This document shows, in pieces, positions 11,601-23,200 of a stretch of 64,000 nt of DNA. The notes beneath the pieces are model-generated. The model ran no database searches. It was not told the DNA's origin and was given only the letters and a program-made list of their open reading frames with translations. Source of the stretch: Archilochus colubris (Eukaryota; Chordata; Aves; Apodiformes; Trochilidae); the NCBI GenBank assembly GCA_023079485.1, contig CM041084.1:107098967-107162966 (forward strand), in the 5' to 3' direction. Each line of letters starts with the position of its first letter. The first letter of the stretch is position 1. Both the position numbers and the translations under genes were made by a program.

Positions 11601-14600
11601 ATATAATTTGATTTAATGTCCCGGCAGCACAAATGGGTGGATTCAATCTTCAAGCTGAATGCAGGTCACTGAGGACCTCAAAACATAATCAGAGCATAAT
11701 TCTCACAAAGCTTCTGAAGAGCACAAAGATACCACAGTTCAAGAACTGCCACAGCAACCATTCTGTGAGGGAAAGCTTTCCATCTGCAAATAGATTTCTT
11801 TCACCATTTTTTTTTATAAATATAAAGTCTACTAAGGTTCACAGACATTATTAACCTATTAGAAAAATGTACCTTTGTAAAAGCATAAAGCTATTCCAGT
11901 GTCTAAGCATTGAAAGGTCAACTATTTGACAGTTCAATGTGAACTGCATTTGTTAGAGAAATTATAGTTCCTTAAGACTGTCTGAAAAGATACACTAGCT
12001 GACAATGTGAGATGAGAATTCAGTGATAGTTTCTAATCTTGGAGACTACTGTGTTCCTAATAGATAGAACTGTTACAAAATTTATTTAGACTCAGGGGAA
12101 AGAAATTGACTAAGAGGTTAAGAGGTTCTTCCAAAAAGGTGAGTGGCAGAGAACCATAAATGTTTATTCAGATATATCAGAAGAGCTTTGAGAACTTGAA
12201 TTAATTCTTAAATACTCTCTAGTTTAACATTCGTTACCCTATATTCCTTTTCAAAAGGAGTGACTTAGAATAGGAAGGAGCTTTTAGTGGAGAAAATGCT
12301 GGAGATGGAGAAAAACATTTGAGCTAGCTTAGTTTGTCAGAGGCTAGTGGAAAATGTACCCAGCTGTTACTGTAACCAAGTGATACTATGCCTGAGGTTA
12401 CCTATATGGGTGACTACAGACAGACCACAAACGTGCTCCTCCTGCAGAGGGAAGTTGTTCAAAGTGAGATTTGTTCTCAAAGTTGTGATTTACAATCACA
12501 GCTAATAGGTGGTATATGAGTTTTATATCTGGAAACGTTCCTTGGCTTCCACACAATACTTTGTTCTTATCTACATCCTTAAAACTCACATTATGCATCT
12601 TTGAGAAGGTTTAAACTTAAACTTGTGAGAAAGATGAAGAGAAAAATGTGGTTTTTCACTGGTTATGTCTTTGCCCCTAAGAGGATTCACTAGTTCTGTG
12701 AACTAGCTAGAACGTCGAAAATAATCTGTGTTATTCAATAAAATTCACTTACCATAGTTTTATATCTGATATAAAAACCTTAATTCAGCTACTAAGATAA
12801 AGAAAAATACATTTCTGAGAGTATTCTCCTTGTTATTTTTTTATTTTTCGTTTCAATAGAACTTAGAATAAAACCCAAATATTTCAAATATCTCTGTAAG
12901 AAAAGGCATGGATCACCAGCACTCACAAACCTAGCAGGTCTCCTCAGTAAAGTCACATCCTTGAAGCCCAAGTTCCTGAGTAGTACTTTGGGCAATTAAA
13001 TGTTAATTTATAACAGATTTGAAACTCTGTAGGATTTCCTACAAAGTTCAGTGAAAATTAATACATTTCTGATTTGCTGAAATGACAAATGCTGAAAGAA
13101 AAATGGTGTTTGCTTTTTTAAAATGACAAAAGGCAACAAAAAATTTATTGAAGTTGATGGAAAGACTTGAAAACACTGTCCATAAATAGTTATATCATGT
13201 GACATTAGCATTTAAAAATTCCTGCTGGGGGTCTTTGTCTTGATCCATGTCCAGGAGGCAAAATATTAACATAGAAATAAATTAGATAAAGACTTTCTTG
13301 CACAATTTCCATTCAAAGTACATGTAACCCTGACTGACCCCAGAATATGTGCCAGGGAAAAAAAAAAAAAAAAATCCAACACTGTAATTTCTAAATTTAG
13401 GACTGCAAGTCCAATAAATCACAGACTGATTCATCACAAATTCTAGATGTGGTCTGCAACTTAAAACCTCCTATCATTTATTAAAGGAATCATTATCTTG
13501 ATTTCTTACATATGTCAAGAGAATAGAACAAAGTTTGTAATCTATACTGATGCTTTATGTAGAATAGCTGCAGCACACAGTCTCAGTGGTTTTGTTCACC
13601 TTGGAATTCCTGTAGAACAACCCTAGGCAGAGAAAATGGTACACTTATTCCTGTATCTTTACTTTTTTTCAAGAGAGGATGGAGCTTGAAAGGAGGAAGG
13701 TAGGTGGTTGCCTTTTTTCTCTCTCTCCCCCCAAGCCCCTTAGAGATTAGTAATTTTATCCAGCACTGAATCACTGAACAGGACTTGAACTGTATAGTGC
13801 ATAGCATTAAATAAATAAAATGCACACAGAAATAGTAAAAACTTGCTTCACTATTTTGTGAAGCTGCATGCTACACTAGGAGCTCAAGTAAATATAATTT
13901 TGGTGTCCTTATCTCCATATAACACACAAGTTGAGGGTTTGTCAATATTCTTCTAGACTCTTTTGAACATTTATCAGTCAGTTCTGGCAGCTGTGACAGG
14001 ATGACTGCTTGCTGAATACTAAAAGTAGCAACACAATGCTGTCATTCTTCAATAGATTATTACTTTGAAATGATTATTATTTAAGATAAGTTCTCTACAT
14101 ATATTTAAGTCAGAATTTCCACCATCTCTGAGTTCTAGGACAATTTAAAATACTTGTATATAAACTGTATCTGTAAGCAGTAAATATTATATTAATACTT
14201 CTGTGTATGTGGCTCTTTGCATTGAAAAGGCATTTAATTATGCCTTAATATATCAAGGTCTTAAATATTGTTTATACTAATGCTTATCATTGATAAGCTG
14301 TAACTAGTTTGAATGGAAACTGCTGCAGAATCTATGAAAGTGAGGAAGTTCTTGTATTAACATATAGTCTCTTACATATTTTTAAAAATCCAATTTGACT
14401 TTTTGCTACACAGAAAAACTGCACCTTGCTGAATGCTTTGAATGTCAAGGTTAGAGGTGAATAATTTCTCCAGGACTTGGAAATGCTTTCTTCACAATAA
14501 CTTAGGAGCTGAATGAGGGTGCAGTGAGGAAGAAAAATGCTTATGCTACAGAATTGCAGATGTGCATTTTGAATAGAACAGTTTCCATACCATTATACAT

Positions 14601-15184
14601 TTGCGGATCTGAAGTGATCTTTGTTTCTGTGAATTCTCCACTGCTGAGAGAGTGAATTAAAATAACTCAAGAGCTCTGCTTTAACAAAAATCCTGATCTC
14701 ATTAAAAGGTTTCCTAATCATTCCACAGAAAATAAAATGTAGCAATGGTACATATGCAGTGTAGAAAGTATCTATTAAAAAATAGACAGTTTTTATTGCT
14801 TAGGACAGAACACTTTTGTAGCATATCTTGAAGCCACAGTTTTATTATCCACATTTAAATATATTATTCAGTTTATTAAATTACTTTGAGGAGATGCTAG
14901 TAATGTTTCTTATATACTTCAAGGCAGGTTTTTTTTCATCTTTGTTGCAACAATGTACTTTGCCTTTAATAACTGAGATTATTTTCTCTTATAAAAAGTT
15001 TTTTTTATAAAAAAGAACATGTTTATAAAATATAAAAAAAATGTGATTTCAGTGTCTGGGAAAAGAAGCTACTAAAGTGGGGGAAATAATCTTTTAAACC
15101 ATATGGAAACAGTGTATGGAATAAAATGTCCAATATCTCATGTCATTCTTTTGTTTAGTGTACCTTCTACAATATTTATCTAAT
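11601..15184. other. AT-rich unique sequence with an A17 tract
   Basis: An uninterrupted run of 17 A lies at 13358-13374. No gene or repeat family is recognised. The end of the stretch (14990-15050) is strongly A/T-biased next to the following CR1 copy. Confidence 0.5.
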
Positions 15185-15705
15185 CAAGAAAATGATAATC
15201 ATAAGGGAAGGGATCATACCCTTATTCTCAGCACTGGTGACACTACACCTCACATACTGTGTTCAGTTCTGGGGCCCTTATTACAAGAAAGACATTGAGG
15301 TGCTGCAGGGCATTCAGAGAAGGGCAACCAAGCTGGTGAAGGGTATGGAGAAGTTTTGCTCTGAGGAGCAGCTGAGGGAATTGAGATTGTTTAGCTTGAA
15401 GAAAAGGAGACATCATTCTATACAACTATCTAAAAGGAGGTTATAGTGAAGTGAGTGTTGGCCTCTTCTCTCAAGTAAATAACAATAGGACTAGAGGAAA
15501 TGGCCTGAAGTTACACCAAGGGATGTTTACACTAGGTATTAGGAAGAATTTCTTTATTGAGAGAGCAGTCATGTGCTGAGGTGGACTGCCCAAGGAGGTG
15601 ATGGAGTCACAGTCCCTGGGGCTATTCAATAACTGTGTAGATGTGGCAATTCAGGACATGATCTACTGGGCACGGTCTTTTTTCCTGGTGATCTTGGTCT
15701 TTCCT
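15185..15705 (+). mobile_element. CR1 LINE fragment: end of ORF2 plus 3' UTR
   Basis: This is the C-terminal tail of a CR1 ORF2 followed by its 3' UTR, in plus orientation. An open stretch (15192-15446) carries words typical of CR1 ORF2 ends, such as [27 protein letters not shown] and [11 protein letters not shown]. It is followed by the usual UTR text (GGAAATGGCCTGAAGTT at about 15499). The copy is 5'-truncated, as most avian CR1s are, and breaks down after about 15690 without the terminal ATTCTATG repeats. The reading frame is already interrupted, so no protein is expected. Confidence 0.92.
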
Positions 15706-16639
15706 CGCCATGCCAAATCTGTGAAAATATTTAATTTTTCTTTGGTTAATATTTCAAAATAATTTGTGTTGCTTTTTCTGTCAGTATTGTTTTTCCTAAA
15801 TTCTTTAGTGTATCTACTATTTTTCTTTTTGTTTGCAATTGGTTTTGTTGCTGTTTCTTAGCTAGGTAAAGAATATCCTCATGTTCAGTTTTTGTGAGTA
15901 TTTATGATGCTGAAACATTATCAAATGAATGCAAAACGAAAGAAAACAAAAAGGGTTTCATATGCCTTCAACAAAAGTTCGCTAATAGTATGAAAAAATA
16001 CCCCTGGGAATAACTTTACAACATTTACTAAACTGTAGTCTTGTTTAATCACTCCATGGAAACTGTAAATTTAAATGTCTCACTTAATTAGTTTTTTCTT
16101 TTTAATCCATCTTGCATTTTATTGGTTATTTCCAGAGTTCTTTGCTTTAGATAGCAGAAGTTTAATTATTTCTTGATTTGCACATAAAAACTTCATCATT
16201 TATGACATTACAAAAAAGAAAACTGCTTCAGTCTTTAAAGTAACAAAGGTTTTGTAGCTGAATCTTTAAAAAATAATCTTGCATCTACTTTCTTTTATCC
16301 TGTTTAGAACATTTATTCTTCCTAACTGATTTGCCATTTTACACACTAGCAATTAAGAGGAAGAACTGGGCTGATTGAAAACATTGATTTTAGATTAAAA
16401 ATGATTAATTCCTCCAACAGTGAGATGGGTGTTCATATTGTTTGCTTTTTCTAGGTATTCAAGAATCAGTTGAGTCATTTATGCAAATATCTGTGAGTTC
16501 AGAAGATCTTAGAATGAGTAATTATTGTGCTAAACTTCTTATTTGTAATGGATTATTCATTATTTTCTCACTTAAAGGTACTCTTTTTATCATCATAGAG
16601 CATAGGACCTGAAGTCATGGACTAGCACTTCTCTTAGAT
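15706..16639. other. AT-rich unique sequence between two CR1 copies
   Basis: T-rich and then mixed sequence with no recognised gene or repeat. Confidence 0.5.
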
Positions 16640-17190
16640 AGGCAGACTCTAAAAACTGCACATGGACCTCATCCAGGGGGCTCAACCTAAATGTAGAAGA
16701 CAGGGATGGGGAGCAGAATGAAGCCCCCCAAAATCCAAGGGTAGGTGTTTAGTGACCTGCTACACACACAGTGTCGAGAGAAGATGAGATCCATCCAAGG
16801 CACTGAGGGAGCTGGCAGAAGTGCTCACCGAGTCACTGCCATTTGTCAAGAGCCCTGGCAAACCAGAGAGGTAAAGTGTTGGCTGGAGGTTAAGGAATGT
16901 GACACCTGCCTCAAGAAGGGCCATGAGGAGGGTCTGGGGAGCTACATAAAAGCTTGGCATCCTGATCTCAGTGCCAGCATATCATGCAGCACATACGGAA
17001 CAACCAGGTGATCAGGCCCAGTCAGCATGGGCTTATGAAAGGAAGGTCCTGCTTGACTAACCTGATCTCTTACCATGACAAGGTGACAAGGTGCTTAGTG
17101 TATGTGTAAAGTGGACTTGACAGTGGTAGGTGTATGATTTGATTCCTTGAGCTTAAAGACCTTTTCTAATGTAAATAATTCTATGATTCC
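16640..17190 (+). mobile_element. Internally deleted CR1 LINE: ORF2 segment joined to 3' end
   Basis: From about 16640 to 17100 the sequence follows CR1 ORF2 upstream of and into the reverse-transcriptase domain. Typical text includes CTGAGGGAGCTGGCAGAAGT (16802), GATCAGGCCCAGTCAGCATG (17010), and a frame reading close to G-hMKGRSCLTNLIS. Right after GTGCTTAGTG (about 17100) it switches to the CR1 3' terminus (GTGGACTTGACAGTGGTAGG, then ATTCTATGATTCC at 17178-17190). More than 1 kb of ORF2 and UTR is missing between the two parts. Several frameshifts make it non-coding. Confidence 0.88.
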
Positions 17191-18621
17191 ATGAAATATG
17201 AGCCCCATAAGGGCAAATATTTTCAGCCAAGAACAGTCCATCACAAATGAGGCCAGTAAAGGTGGTATTTGGCAATACTTTAGTACCAAGCTCTAGTGAC
17301 TGTCTAACTTTGTGATTCAAGGCCTGGAGAGAATAGAAGACAATTACCAGTTTCCGCATGTTCTTTCTTGCTCTCTCAATGTTATTTACAGAAATAATTA
17401 CTCCATGTTTGTTACTATTACCTAATCGTAGTAAAATTTTCTAAAGCAATCCAAGGTTACTTTAAAGAAGCTTTGCATACACTACTTCTAGCTGTGGCCC
17501 ATGGCAGTGCACAAAGGCAGAAATAACAGAATTATTTTACTCACAGCATGCTTTCTGTGCATTTATTCTCTGTAGGATAGGTTAGAGTTAGCACTATGTG
17601 ATTGCTATAATGTGTTTTTTATGCTACATCAGGTAAGTAAAGGACAAGTAATGGTGATGAATAAACAAAATTGCAAGAACATCACAGATACAAATTGCCA
17701 TTTGACCATTCTGTAAAGTAAATTAGTAAATTCTTTTAGTTTATGCAATACACTGAACCAAAAAAAAATTGGAATATTTTCTTAAGTGATGTTCATTATT
17801 ACTAAAATATATAAATATAGTCTCTTTTTAATGACCCCGTTTTGTCATAATTTGGAAGCCTTTTTTGGAAGAAAGAAAGAAAGAAAGGGAACTTCAAATT
17901 TAACCTCTTTTTTTTTTTTTTTTTTAGAATTTACCCAACATAAATTGATAGAATCATAAAATTGCTCTTGATTGGCTAAAAGGGAAATGAACAATAAGCC
18001 TTCATCCCCATTCCCCCAACCCACAGATATTTGTCTGAAACATTTCTATTCTGTTTCTTGTTTTTCATGATATAATTTAGATGTTCTTTTTCCCTTTCAG
18101 AGACAGGAGTCCTTAAGAACTTGGAAACTCAGATGCAGCTGACATACTCAGGCTTTCGTCACCTAAGTTGTCTGATGATAAATGCAACTTTGTCACACTC
18201 TTAATGCTACTCTGAAGATCATTTTCTGAGCTTTACTACCATCTGTTCTCTTTTTGCTGCTTGCCACTTTCCAGTGAATCAAGCATAAACTTCTTTCTTC
18301 ACTTTCAAAGCCCTTCACACCTATGTCCTTCCTTATATCTTAGAACCTTTCACTTACTACTGGCTCCCACTTCTGCTTATGCCTGCCCCTATTCCTCGTG
18401 TTAGACTTCAAGTACTTAAGCTATTTCTCTCACTTGAGAGACTGTATCTTGAGAAGTAGAAGGGCTAACTATTCTTAATCCTTCAAATTTTTTTCCCTTC
18501 CATGAAAAACCTAATAAAAATCTTGAAAATAATACTCCTTATATCTGTCAATGAAGTTTCCTAATAAGCTGTTTGTTCTCTTTGTTCCCTTCTGGTCTGC
18601 ACATGACCCTTCATCTTAGAT
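17191..18621. other. AT-rich unique sequence with GAAA and T18 tracts
   Basis: A short (GAAA)n run lies at 17869-17889 and 18 T lie at 17908-17925. Just after these, 17935-18000 has faint resemblance to an inverted CR1 3' end (AGAATCATAAAATTG), too degenerate to call. No gene is recognised. Confidence 0.5.
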
Positions 18622-19795
18622 CAAGTCATAGATTTGTTCTGGTTGGAAAAGACCTTTAAGATCATCAGATTCACCACTAAACCATGTCCCTAAGCACCAT
18701 ACCTACATGTCTTTCAATTACCTACAAGAATGGTGACTTCATCACTTCCCTGGGAAGCCTGTTTCAATGCTTGACAACCCTTTCAATGAAGAATTTTTAC
18801 CTAATCTCCAATCTAAACCTCTCCTGGCACAACTTGAGACCAGTTCCTCCTCTTCTATCACCTGTTACTTGGGAGAAGAGACCAACCCCCACCTCACTCA
18901 CAACAACTATTTTCAGGTAGTTGTTGAGAGCAATAAGGTCTTCCCTCAGTTTCCTTTTCTCCAGATTAAACAACCTCAACTGCCTAAACTACTCCTCATA
19001 GGACTAGTGCTCCAGAACCCTCACCAGCTTGGTTGTCCTTCTCTAGACATGCTTGAGCAACCTCAATGTCCTTCTTGTATTAAGGTGCCCAAAACTGAAC
19101 ACAGTACTCAAGGTGTGGCCTCACAAGTGCTGAGTTTAGGGGTACAATCACTTTCCTACTCTTGCTGGCCACACTGTTTCTGATAGAAGCCAGGATGCTG
19201 TTGGCCTTCTTGGCCACCTAGGCACATACTACTGGATCATATTCAGCCAGATCTTGACCAAGACCTCCAGGTCCTTTTCCACTAGGCAGCTTTCCATCCC
19301 TCTTCTCTACCATTCCATGCATTGTGTTGCATTGCATTGCGTGTCAGGGGTTGTTGTGATCCAAGTGCAACACCCAACACTTATTCTTGTTGAGCCTCAT
19401 ACAAATGGCCTCAGCCCATCAATCCAAGTCCCACTCTAGAGCCTTCTTACCTTCAGGCAGGTCAGCACTTGCACCCAAGTTGGTGTCATCTGTAAACTTA
19501 CTAAGGGTGCAGTTGATTCCCTTGTCAAGATCACTGATGACATTAAAGAAAGACATTAAAGAAAGCTGTCCCCTCTCCCGGGGAAACCTGGGGAACACTC
19601 CCTGTGACTCATCATCAGTCAGACATAATTCCATTCACCATAACTTTTTTGGCCTACCCTTACAGACAGTTTTTTACTCAGCCAAAAGTCTGAGCAGCCA
19701 ATTTCTCCATTCAGATGCTGTGGGAAACAGTGTTAAAGGCTTTACCATAGTCCAGATAAATAACATCCACAGACTTTCCTGGTGATACAAGAAAA
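18622..19795 (-). mobile_element. CR1 LINE, longest copy: RT segment to 3' UTR, inactivated
   Basis: Reading on the minus strand, the copy starts near 19795 in the ORF2 reverse-transcriptase region (the complement of 19735-19785 encodes text close to VDVIYLDYGKAF). It runs through the second RT block ([15 protein letters not shown] then DDTNLG), the ORF2 C terminus and the 3' UTR, ending near 18622. The catalytic motif, normally (F/Y)ADD in CR1, reads FTDD at 19485-19496. A 13-bp tandem duplication (19539-19564) breaks the frame. The copy is 5'-truncated and dead. Plus-strand open frames across it (18767-19183, 19387-19785) are antisense shadows. Confidence 0.93.
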
Positions 19796-22700
19796 TGCTT
19801 ACTGTTGTACCATTACAGCTTCTCTATGTCTTAAACATTTACCAAATACACTAGGAATTCAATGCGTTTGGCCTTTTTTCAGGGTACTGGCATTGTTTTG
19901 TTTCATTCTTGGTTAGCCTCCTTTGTCTAGCCCACTTATTTTTCTGGGTTTTGAGAAGTGTTTTTCAAGGATGTTTATTGTCTTGTTCTTTGTATTTCAC
20001 TTCTCTGGATATGGAGAGACTTTTCTGTGATAGTAAATGATACATTTAATGTAACAATTTACTCACCTTCCTACCACTGATTTTTAACAAGGATTACTTG
20101 ACACTATCCTTTTAATCAGACTCTTAGCTCTTCAGATATATTTTTAAAGACTGATCTGTTCATTCTGGAGGTAAATGTTCACCTTGTAAGCTGCATAGAA
20201 TAGGTTCAAAAATTATTTAACAGAATAGATTGCATGCCATAATTAAATTCACAATCTGCATGTACCAAAGAGAAAATAAAGCATGCCAGCACAGTACACT
20301 GGTCAGTGAATGTAAAAGATCCTGCTCTGTTCCTCTCATACCCACCTCATCTTTAAAAACACTCTAAGAGACTCAGATCTGAAGGATGTGGTACAAGTGT
20401 TGGTGAGTGTCTTAAAGCCTTTAATTACCTTTAGTATCCTGGAGGGCTAATGATGATGTAGCACATAGATGCCCGCAGGGATTTTCACTTTCCCTTTTCA
20501 AAGTCGAGCTATCTGTAGTATGATGAAATGTGTTACCTAGCACAGAGAAATTATTTCAATATATTAAAAAAATCTGTGTAACTAAGATATTCTCTTTTTT
20601 TCACTCATGGTTTTACATATGTTTCGCTATGATAGATTGTTTTGCATAAAGACCATATTAACATATGTGAAAATATTAACTTGAATATGTTTGTAAAGTG
20701 CTTTCACTGAGGCCTCTTCATCTCAATTACATGAGACATTGGTGCATGGGATCTTTCATAAATGAGGTAGGTGAAGCCTTAGGCAACACAGAACCACAGA
20801 ATACCCAATGTGACTATATCCCAAAGCAACGCATGCCCTGCTGCATCTTTTGACTAAATTGTCTCATGAATATGCAAAATGTGGTTAAATTGTGTAGAAT
20901 GCAGAATTATTTACAATTCAAATACCATCACCCGAATGCATATTAAAATTAATGACTTCTGGATAAATGCTAATGAATAGGAAATAATTCTGCTTTAAAA
21001 ACTAAGAATATTCATACATCAATAATTGATGTATTTTGCTTTTGAAACAAAGTTGCTTCATTTCTAGTTAGAATAGAAAGAATGCTACACTATTTATTTG
21101 TACTAAACGGTCTTTTATCAGAATTTATATTAGTGCTTACAAAAAGCTTCACGTTGTTTTTCTCCTTCTGAGCATGTTCTTAGTCAGAAATATTTTATTC
21201 ATAATTAGTTTTTGTATACACATATTAACACCTTGGCACAAATGCAACACATGACTGGGTCAGGCACGGCAACTGCCAAAAATTAATAATCCAAGTTTCA
21301 ACTCATAAGGGAAAAGTAGACATGCTTCAACATATTTGTTTTTGTTGACTGTTTGTGGGGATGGATAAAGTTCTGAATGATGGTCGAAAATAACATGAGT
21401 TTATTAATATTTTAAAGCTACTATCTTGAAATGCACATTTACACACAACATTAGAACAAGCCAACATTTATCACATGTAATGCTAGCATACTGAATCGCT
21501 AACTTGTTAACCATATCTTTCTGCTTTTCACATCAGGTTTTTTCTACATAGTTTTGGTTTGGGTTTTTTTGATAGTTAATTAGACACATCACTGGTTAAC
21601 ATTGGGGAAAATGGTTAAATGGTATGGTTCATGTCAGATAGACTGATATACAGATGTTTGAAAAGAATAGGGGCTTCTGTAAAATGTCTTCAATAGGAAA
21701 GGAATGACTGAAATAAACAGTCTAGTTATGTAAAAATGTTCATAAATAGAACATAGAATCACTGAGAAGTATGAAAGGAGAGTCTTCTTAGCAAATGCAC
21801 CATGTTCTTCTTTTAAAATTCTCTGTTTAGGATGAATTAGATTAAACATATATCTTGAATCACTTACACTGAACAGGTAACATATGTGAGAACAGAACCA
21901 AAGTGAAACAAAAGGGTCTTCCATTTCACTTGTCTTTAAAACTGAACTTAAATCTTGGCTTAAGAGAAGGTGTTACTTTCTGCTCAGGCAACTAACGAAA
22001 GGTCAGATTTTTGCAGATAATGTAATCTTCAAAATCTCATCATTGCATAATGGTTCTGGCAGACTTTTTAAAGAGTATAGACATAGCAGAAAGAGAAGTA
22101 ATTTCCACTGAAACACTGGCAGGAATTAGCCTGTGCACTTGCTCTGTTTTCCCCCAGGGACCCCTGCCTCACCAAGCTGCTGGTTCCCAGAAGCTGGAAG
22201 ACGGCAGCTTCTGTGCAAGCTTTCTTCTGAAACAATTGTATGGAATCAAGTACCTGGGATCAAACAGCAGATTTCTGCTCCTCCTACAGATTTTTTTTTA
22301 AATCATCTTTTTTTTAAAATCTTATATCTGTGTTGAATTCATCCAATGTTATTAGGCTGCACTGCCCATCTGGCTTCAAATATGAATTATAGCAAATTCC
22401 ATTCTAACATGCATATCCATTCTTCTACTGCCTATGCATGTAAAAAAACCCACCAATTATACCCTTACTTTAGTGAAAATTAATAAGTAATGCCTTTGAC
22501 AACACTGAATTTAAAGATCGAAAGTGAGTTTCCTCATGATACTTGAAAGCAAGTGACACTTCAAAATAACTTCTGATTGATCCCACTCCCTCACAGATTT
22601 TTTTTTGTTCATGCTCCTGCTCTGACTGTAGGAGCCAAATACTGTTAGAGGATAACAAAGCAATACCTGTATTTCTTGGTCATTCTAGTCCATTGTTAGT

Positions 22701-22943
22701 GTTGAAGCAAAGACCACTTACCTCAGCAGAGTTATTAGAAACATCTTTTCTTCCAAGTACTTTTTTATTACATGAACATATTTCTGATTCATGTTCTTTT
22801 AGCTCAGTTAAAAAATCAATGAAGAACAAATTGATAAAAAATAAAAATAATTTATGAAACCACTACCATTTCCATATTTTTCCTTCAGTTAGACACAACA
22901 GAGTGGACCTTTGCAGCTGTACTGTGACTACACCTAGGACTGA
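19796..22943. other. AT-rich unique sequence
   Basis: No gene is recognised. A small inverted repeat with ATACATCAA / TTGATGTAT arms lies near 21014-21034. The stretch 20850-21010 contains several TAAT and ATGCAAA-type words and could be conserved non-coding DNA, which needs alignment to test. A pyrimidine-rich AG at 22141-22157 resembles a splice acceptor but lacks a good donor partner. Confidence 0.5.
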
Positions 22944-22953
22944 CAGATTGGTG
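22944..22953. repeat. Left direct repeat flanking the palindromic element
   Basis: CAGATTGGTG occurs here and again at 23191-23200, immediately outside the two 106-bp inverted arms. This is what a target-site duplication from insertion would look like. Its exact length is ambiguous because its ends overlap the inverted symmetry. Confidence 0.7.
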
Positions 22954-23192
22954 TAGTGTAACGAGGCAACCAGGTGCCACTAATTGCCAGGGAGTGAGCA
23001 TGAGCTTGTGTCAAGCCCACCTGTGCCCAATTAGGGTGGGCCCCCACTGCACATGAGCATGATCCTTTTATTGGCCCCCGGTCCTGCTCATGTGCAGTGG
23101 GGGCCCACCCTAATTGGGCACAGGTGGGCTTGACACAAGCTCATGCTCACTCCCTGGCAATTAGTGGCACCTGGTTGCCTCGTTACACTACA
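22952..23192. mobile_element. Perfect 108-bp inverted repeat with 25-nt loop (foldback-like insertion)
   Basis: Arms 22952-23059 and 23085-23192 are exact reverse complements over 108 bp, checked base by base. They are separated by a 25-nt spacer (23060-23084). The arms are GC-rich, unlike the surroundings. The outer ends read TGTAGTGTAACG...CGTTACACTACA. Flanking copies of CAGATTGGTG support insertion as a unit. There is no coding capacity, so any mobilising enzyme must act in trans. Possible identities are a non-autonomous DNA transposon with very long terminal inverted repeats, or a short TG...CA retroelement derivative that folded back during copying. The ends also fit the loose hAT pattern YARNG (TAGTG), but hAT elements make 8-bp duplications. 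I do not recognise a named family. The structure is certain; the identity is not. Confidence 0.8.
23067..23072 (-). promoter_or_regulatory. AATAAA within the loop of the palindrome
   Basis: The only asymmetric part of the element, its 25-nt loop, reads GGCCAATAAAAGGATC on the minus strand. This contains a canonical AATAAA hexamer and an overlapping CCAAT word. It could be a poly(A) signal of the parent element or chance. It gives the palindrome an orientation. Confidence 0.3.
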
Positions 23193-23200
23193 GATTGGTG
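23191..23200. repeat. Right direct repeat flanking the palindromic element
   Basis: CAGATTGGTG, identical to 22944-22953. Together the two suggest a 6- to 10-bp target-site duplication, depending on where the element boundary is placed. Confidence 0.7.

Noticed and set aside
17935..18010. Possible inverted CR1 3' end after the T18 tract
   Set aside because: Only a dozen or so bases resemble the CR1 terminus. The rest does not follow it.
18767..19183. 138-codon plus-strand open frame
   Set aside because: It is the antisense of the CR1 copy at 18622-19795. Its peptide corresponds to the reverse complement of CR1 ORF2 and 3' UTR.
22158..22250. Possible exon after a good pyrimidine-rich acceptor (CCCCCAG at 22151-22157)
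   Set aside because: The only nearby donor (GTACCT) is weak and the peptide in either open frame is not recognisable.
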